Assembly: GCA_024220505.1 (NCBI GenBank)
Contig: JAKZZE010000026.1
Location: 372,001-436,000 of the forward strand
DNA from: Rhizopus arrhizus
Taxonomy: Eukaryota > Mucoromycota > Mucoromycetes > Mucorales > Rhizopodaceae
Direction: 5' to 3'
DNA length: 64,000 nt
Positions 58,164 to 64,000 of this stretch are shown here, in pieces. The translations under genes were made by a program, and so were the position numbers. Below the pieces are notes generated by a model. That model had not been told where the DNA came from. It saw only the letters and a program-made list of their open reading frames with translations, and made no database searches. Position 1 is the first letter of the stretch; each line of letters starts with the position of its first letter.

Positions 58164-59563
58164 TTACAGAGTTTTTCCCAATTCCATCTTTTTCTTGTAC
58201 GCCCTTTCAGCTTTATAAAGAACACGGTCCACTAGACCTGCTACAGTAAATATACCACCTATAATAGCTAAAAGACCTGTCAACAAACTACTAAATGCTG
58301 GTCTTGATTCTTGATAAATGATGTGCATAGGCGATATTTCCATATTAAAAAAGACGCCTGGTAAACCGCCACTGCCTTCTTTTAAAGTAATTTCATTTTG
58401 AATAACGGAGTATTGGTTTGTATTGACCGAGGCACTTGATAAATAACGAAGTTCAGTAGAGACAATCTTGAGAAAGTATTGATAAACCATACGACCTGTC
58501 ATGTGTATTAGTATACATTACACACGCAAGTAGATGATACTTACCGTTTGTATTTTCTTTGACCGTGTTACCCAACGAATTCGTCACTGCCAAGATCTCC
58601 TCGTTTTGGTCCTTTGTATCCGGGCCAAACTTCAACTTGTGGATCCTGTGGCTCATGTCAAACGAATGACCGTTAGGGGCACCTTGCGTATATTCTTGAA
58701 GATCATGGACGTGCATGGAGCCTGCTTGAAAGGCACCACCAGGAGCAAAGTGGAAATTACCGCGTACCTTGTTCACCAAGAGATGACCATGTACATTGCA
58801 TCCTTCATTGGACTGGTTCTCTAGTTTAGCTAACCAACCTTCACGGATACATTGTTCAACTTCTTTTGTGTTGACTAATCCCCAGCCTTGCTTAACGTAG
58901 GCCTCTCGAACATCTTGGCAGGTATGACAGCATCCGTCTTCACGAAGAGGCTTTGCACCATAACAGCTGCCGCATTCAGGTGCTTTTTCAAGAGCCTTTT
59001 TGGCATCATTTGTATGGTCTCCCAATTCTATCATTACACTATTGGTTTGCCTTCTATAAGCATATTCGTAAAATTAACTTACTGACAGTATGGCCCGATT
59101 CAATTATATTTCCAAGTGTGTCAAGTCTGATCTTTGTTACATCTTGTGAATAGCCTGAAGACTGCTCCCCTGATTCATCCATAATATCAATACTGAGCAC
59201 TAGTACAAATACACGTTGAGCAAATAATCTTTAATAAAACCCTCTTCTTACTGTGACAAGGCATATTTGGAAAAGTGATATTAAAATCAATCGGCATCTT
59301 TTCTTTTCTACTTTTATCAACAACTAGACTAGGTTTCCACACAGATGTATTATATGTCATTAATTCGGATAAAACTAAATAGATGACAACAATTGCACTA
59401 ATCAAAGTAACTTTTTTTACAATCATAAATACTATATCTTTGATCTGATGATTTATTATTTACCTGATGCACCTGATGTTGTCTTTATACGAAACTCGTC
59501 CAATGTCTTTGCATACCCGTCAAATTGACGTAAATTACGAAACAGTGATCCTTTTTTTGCCAT
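58164..59563 (-). CDS. ERV46: COPII vesicle protein Erv46 (ERGIC-3 type)
   Basis: Erv46, with Erv41, cycles between ER and Golgi and retrieves ER proteins. Exons are 59563-59464, 59431-59252, 59199-59083, 59027-58545 and 58495-58164, giving 403 aa. The cytosolic N-terminus contains LRQFDGYAKTLDEFRIKT. A transmembrane helix (VTLISAIVVIYLVLSEL) is followed by a lumenal domain with the Cys-rich loop CGSCYGAK ... CCHTCQDVREAY and GCNVHGHLLVNKVRGNFHF. A second transmembrane helix (LLTGLLAIIGGIFTVAGLVD) lies near the C-terminus, which ends in Lys-rich sequence. The gene is convergent with ARB1, 116 bp between stop codons. Confidence 0.94.
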
Positions 59564-60023
59564 TGGAAGAAATATTGATTTTTTTAAATAGTTTATTCAT
59601 TTAAAATAATTCTTTACTCAGATTATAAATATTGACAGTATTTAAACTTCAGTTTAAGACAATTTAAAAAGTTTTTGAGACGATTTGAAAATAGGTTTGA
59701 AACCAAATAAATACAGTGCCAGGCAAGAAAAAAAAGATTTAGTAACAGTACATTTTTTCTCATGGTGTGATGTTTTTACCTGTAAGCATCTTTAAGCTCG
59801 CTCACCAGAATGGCATTAGTTGTAGACAATATAAATATAGAATCAATTGTAAAAGTAAAAATGAGCTTCTTTTTATCTTTGTATTAATAATGATATGGGC
59901 TTGCTTAAAACTTGATTTACGTCTTTTCTTTCTTTTTATACATCTATCCTAGCAAATTCAATTAAATTTAGTTGTAAGCCCTGTTTTATAAGTTTTTTTT
60001 ATACATTTAAGCCTTGTTGAGTA
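59564..60023. promoter_or_regulatory. Upstream region of ERV46
   Basis: This is AT-rich DNA without a supported gene. Short Phe/Leu-rich frames here are artefacts of T-runs. Confidence 0.4.
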
Positions 60024-60408
60024 TTGAAATTAATTACTTTTTATCCAAGTGATATGCATGAATTTTATATAACAGATGAATTCTGTTTATCAAATACAAA
60101 AGGTAGGATGATTCTCAATTGTTTATCTGCAAATAGTTACCCTTGCAGGATAACATTCGTAAGAGGGAAAGAAATTAATCAGCTTGATCGTATCAAACTA
60201 AATCTCGATGATTTTCAAATCGAAGGAAGAAATTGATATTTTCGCCGATGCACCATAGATCCCAGAAAGAGAGATGCATTTGTTTCTTTTCACAGCAGGG
60301 ACGAAGTGCGGCGTTTAGCAACAAAAGAATATTATGATACAGCCGGTAATGTTAAATAGATGATCAATGAAGATATAAGAAAGCAAGAGTCAGATGTCAA
60401 GAAATAAA
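60024..60408 (+). pseudogene. Possible Fanzor/OrfB-type RuvC nuclease relic
   Basis: A single frame with two in-frame stops reads DMHEFYITDEF, KEINQLDRIKLNLDDFQIEG, then a TGA, then YFRRCTIDPRKRDAFVSFHS and DEVRRLATKEYYDTAG, then a TAG. The order 'IDPxxRDxF ... EVRRLxxKEYY' resembles the RuvC-I region of Fanzor-like (eukaryotic TnpB/OrfB) proteins as found in Mucoromycota. There the motif is usually DPG; here it is DPR. N- and C-terminal parts are not recognisable. This call rests on pattern memory and is weak. Confidence 0.3.
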
Positions 60409-62108
60409 AATAAAATATCTCTACAACAAAAATAGAAGAAACTCAGGCATAATTCATCAATACATAGAGTAGAAGCAGTTACTATTTGCTTCCATAGTAG
60501 AAAAAATTACAAATGCTTTCGTACAGACGAACACATAAAAGTCATCCTTGAGAGTGATAAATAAAAATGTCTCTAAAAGTTTTTGATGATGCGACTCACC
60601 AACAAGACCTGTGTGGAATTTCGAGGCTTGAGACACAGAGTTTTTGAAAAATTATAAACATCTTCGAGTGAAAGAAAAGCTAGGTGGGCTACATCTTTGA
60701 GATATAGCTGAATATAGAACATCAAGGGGAATACATATACAATTACTTTTTTTTTTAGTTTTAGTGTCTCCTCCATCAAACAATCAGTGAAGTTGTAAGT
60801 CAATGAGTATTACAGATAATCCGAACCAAAACTATTTTAAAGTGGCAGACTATCACGAATGAACAAATGATGGAACAAAAGAAAGGTAACTGATCTTTTT
60901 TGTTTAAAGCTGTGATGACGTTCCTATAGAAGGACCGATTGGTTGAAAAAAGCTTGCATAATTAAGCCCAAAAAAGAAAAAGAAAAAAAATTATTAGACA
61001 AATAGGGTAATAAAAGAGCGTAATTTATCAAAGTAAAGATGAGTGATTCCTATTTAAAGATGAGAGAATGTTACTCTGCTGTTCCTGACTTGTACAGGCA
61101 TTGAAAGCGATCATCTACATAAATACCCATTTACATGAACATAAAAGGGAAAAAATGGTGTCATTTGTACACATGGCAACCGATTATTTATGCAAATTGC
61201 ATCATTTGCAATGCTATCGGAGATCATTTATCCTAACGTACGACGAGCAATTGGCAACGGTTTAAATAGAGGAACAAGATAATCGAGTATAATTCAGTTG
61301 ATCAAATTTAATATTGTAAAGAAATGTATATAGAACAATAACACAGTGCTATTTAATAAAGAATTATCAGCTTGGCAAATGAAGGACTGATTTGTTATAT
61401 TCTTCATTCTGTACTAAAAGCCCAATTGTTTAACTTGACGTAAAAGGAAAGTCCAGCAGGCTCATTGTATGAAACCATCGGTAATGCCGGTTATCTGAGG
61501 ACAGAATATCGGCTGATCTGGGGTTCTTTATAATACCATTAGGTATCTTGTACTGATATTAGAATTCGTACAAGTTGCTTTGATAGATGCCAAGCAAGAG
61601 CCAAAACTAATAACAAAGCAAATGGATTGAATTTCAGTAAAAGAAACTAAATTAGTAGATAAGTTGATAATGTGTCTATTTTGCACAGATAAAGTAAATT
61701 GTATATATTCAAGTACATATGATATTCATTTCGATATAACATCCTATTCTAATTTGTTCTTGGTGAAACAACCAAGACAATTATTCTTGGCAGGTACGAC
61801 TATACTATCTTTAAAATCTGGCGCTTTTTTTTAAATAAATTAAGAGTCAACGAATTTTTACAGAATTTCTCCCAAAGAAAAAACTAATTTATTTCAACTT
61901 CAGCTATGTAAAACAACTTTGAGAAAGGATTCACAATGAGGAAAGATGATTTAAATAAAATAAATACACTGTCTATATGATAGAATACATATAACCCTTA
62001 GCTTACTTGAACAATTTAAATAAATTATAAATAATAATAAAAAAGGAGAAAGTCATTCAAGACAGAAAAAAAAAAAAAGAATACGTCAAAATCACGAAAT
62101 ACTGGATA

Positions 62109-62148
<40 letters not shown>

Positions 62149-62431
62149 ATAATTTTATTCTATTCATGTGGACAGGATATCACGTCATTTCTTATTGTTT
62201 TATGCCTCACCTCCTTTTTTTAATCTGTCATAATCTTTGTTTTTGCATGAATTTAGTCCCTCTTCAGAAGAAATAAGAAGGATTTCCACTGACTTATCCA
62301 GTTGATATGTCAGATGAATAATTTTTTTTTTTTTTTTCATTGTTATGAATTAAAACACCGATTTATTCACACACAGATTACAAATATTTAAATTTGAATT
62401 TCTTTTGTTTCCGTCTTCCTTTTATCTTAAA
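60409..62431. other. Intergenic, no gene seen
   Basis: This is about 2 kb of AT-rich DNA with scattered short ORFs, one at 60573-60803 (minus) that I do not recognise. A 37-bp poly(A) tract lies at 62110-62146 and a T-run at 62322-62337. The last few hundred bases should hold the bHLH gene promoter. Confidence 0.5.
62110..62146. repeat. 37-bp poly(A) tract
   Basis: This is an uninterrupted A run with no LINE or gene 3' end recognisable next to it. Confidence 0.8.
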
Positions 62432-63221
62432 ATGACTGAAAGTACATTTAAATTAAGGAATCCTACAGACTATCATCTTCAACAACAACAACAGCAGCAG
62501 CAAATAATGATGGATGAATTTATTTATCAACCACCTTTAACTGGTTTCTTATCACCACTTCTAAGTGATTTTGATGAATTTGAAATGAAAAACAAGATTG
62601 AAATAGACCTTTTATCGGAAGGATCACCTTCTGAATATTCTTCTGTCTTTTCTCACCCACCACACTTTATTGATAATAGAAATCACAGTTCGGATACTCT
62701 CCTATCTGTTTCACCTCAAAGTGCAAGTAGTTTTTATACTCAACCTTTTTCTGCTCCTACTCAAATGAATTATCTGGCTACTTTAAATCATACAAGTATT
62801 GAAGATTATGAATCATTACAGATACAGTAAGTACACACTCCCCTTCCTTTCTTATATATAAACAAATCATACTTAATCTGTTACTAGGCAACAAATAATC
62901 AATGAAAAGAGGCGTAGAAGAAGAGAATCACACAATGCAGGTAAATAAAAAAAGTCATATTAATTTATAAAAGCTAATTGTTCTATAGTTGAAAGAAGAA
63001 GAAGAGAGAACATTAATGAGCGTATTCAAGAATTGGGTACTTTATTACCGGAATCTATGCTTGAAGAAATTACAAATCATACTGGAAACAATACTAAGCC
63101 AAATAAAGGTGCTATATTAAGAAAATCGGTCGATCATATTCGGTTACTACAGCAACAAGTTACTAATTATCAAGAACGAATACATCAATTAGAATCACAA
63201 CTTACTTCTTTAACTTGTTAA
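62432..63221 (+). CDS. bHLH (possibly bHLH-Zip) transcription factor
   Basis: Exons are 62432-62826, 62888-62940 and 62989-63221, giving 226 aa. The ATG at 62432 is the first ATG in frame. An N-terminal Gln run (residues 17-24) and a Ser/Pro-rich activation-like region precede the DNA-binding domain. The basic region is KRRRRRESHNAVERRRRENI, with the E-box-contacting His, Glu and Arg (H-x3-E-x3-R) in place. Helix 1 is NERIQELGTLLP and helix 2 starts at NKGAILRKSVDHIRLLQQQV, continuing into a short heptad-like tail. The basic region resembles the MITF/TFE/USF group, which reads CACGTG or related E-boxes. Confidence 0.88.
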
Positions 63222-64000
63222 TTATTTTTATTATTATATATATGCTATTACTATGCTATTATTATTATTATTATTATTACTATTAAAATCATACCCTCAC
63301 TTTCCCTTTAATCTTCATAATAAAATATTTCCTGTTTATTTTCTAACATTCAAAACTGTTACACTTGTTTTTTTTCTATTAAAAGAAAATGACGTTTGCC
63401 TTGAAGACAGCTTACACTCCAGAATAATAAAATCCCGATTTAGTAATAGCATAAGGGGCTATGTTACACAGTACGCGTCATTAACAAATAAAATTCAGGT
63501 ACTGTTTTGTGCAAAGCAAAAAAAAAAACTATTTTTACTTGATCCACCTTACTGCGTCGTTCCTTTTTTTTTTTTTTTCCTATTCTTCACACGTGGCCTC
63601 AATCACGTTACACATTTTCCTGTGGCTCAGCTTTGTTTCATAAAATGTTGTCAACAATGGTTTTCATACAATCAAATACAGCATCATTTATGAATTCTAT
63701 ATGAAAAAGATAACTGTTTTTACATACATGTTTCTCATATATCCAAAAAGATAGGATTTTGTTAGGTTATGAAAAATAACTGGAATCACAATTACTCCGA
63801 ATCGGAAAAGCACTTCTTCCCGAGCTACATTCAAAAAATAAGACAAAAAGGAAGTTACACTTCATGAGAGAAAGTGCGGAAATCGGTTGGTAATGATCTC
63901 CGAGATATGCTTTTCAAGAAAAAGAAAGATGCTGGTATATTTAAATCTTCTTGTGAACAAATCCCTACTGTTTAACATGAAAGATGGGATGTTCATTCAA
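63222..64000. other. Right-edge intergenic DNA, no gene seen
   Basis: This stretch contains an (ATT)n microsatellite at about 63256-63284 and several T-runs. A 146-codon frame at 63253-63693 is low-complexity Leu/Phe sequence and is not supported. The 3' flank of the bHLH gene is expected here. Confidence 0.5.

Noticed and set aside
60573..60803. 76-codon minus-strand frame
   Set aside because: It contains low-complexity Leu/Val/Phe segments and no recognisable motif.
63253..63693. 146-codon plus-strand frame at the right edge
   Set aside because: It is built from an (ATT)n microsatellite and T-runs, without an exon-like context.

Overview
The window is nuclear DNA from a filamentous fungus, most likely a Mucoromycota (Mucorales-type) genome. 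It has AT-rich intergenic DNA, many short introns (about 45-80 nt, mostly GTAAGT-like donors), fungal housekeeping genes, and dispersed gene and element families that I associate with mucoralean genomes. No bacterial operon, CRISPR array, rRNA or convincing tRNA was seen. Exon boundaries were read by eye. For every spliced model called as an intact gene the exon lengths add up to one open frame, but no search was run, so family names rest on recognised motifs.

Layout. 1-1148: left-edge fragment of a zinc-knuckle protein gene (-). 2070-3873: mitochondrial ATP synthase alpha, ATP1 (-). 4311-5424: Sec14-like lipid-transfer protein (+). 5450-6621: membrane-anchored short-chain dehydrogenase (-). 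7545-10082: long coiled-coil protein (-). 11020-11928: VPS28 (+). 12788-14165: ARPC1 (+). 14408-17260: a terminal-inverted-repeat (TIR) element holding a broken nuclease-fold gene and a solo LTR. 17261-20632: gene-poor DNA with a Tc1/mariner relic. 20633-21087 SDHAF3 (+) and 21094-21828 phosphoglycerate-mutase-family protein (-) meet tail to tail. 22034-24064: casein kinase 1 (-). 24455-25974: AAMP/Sqt1-type WD40 protein (+). 26083-27538: ankyrin protein (-). 28288-28918: SMAP-domain protein (+). 29024-30000: ATP synthase subunit b, ATP4 (-). 31978-36940: an apparently full-length LINE with two open ORFs and a target-site duplication. 37350-39216: MIC60 (+). 40485-42112: glucose-6-phosphate dehydrogenase (+). 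42512-44148: Hog1/p38 MAP kinase (-). 44660-45325: transposase and RNase III-like relics. 45632-46985: RCC1 (+). 47053-48627: Gtr2/RagC GTPase (-). 48848-55916: a mobile-element island. 56192-58047: ABC-F protein Arb1 (+). 58164-59563: ERV46 (-). 60024-60408: possible Fanzor/OrfB relic. 62432-63221: bHLH transcription factor (+).

Functionally the conserved genes are unrelated housekeeping and signalling genes. Four act in mitochondrial inner-membrane energetics or architecture (ATP1, ATP4, SDHAF3, MIC60); others serve membrane traffic (VPS28, ERV46, Sec14-like), signalling (Hog1, CK1, Gtr2), actin nucleation (ARPC1), ribosome biogenesis (Arb1, AAMP/Sqt1-like) and Ran cycling (RCC1).

The most interesting material is the accessory DNA. 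Two TIR-bounded elements begin with the same ten-base signature (CAGTC[A/G]TTCC). One has perfect 30-bp TIRs and a TA target duplication. Both carry PD-(D/E)XK nuclease-fold genes, and neither has a recognisable transposase of its own. Both also contain nearly identical 210-bp solo LTRs.
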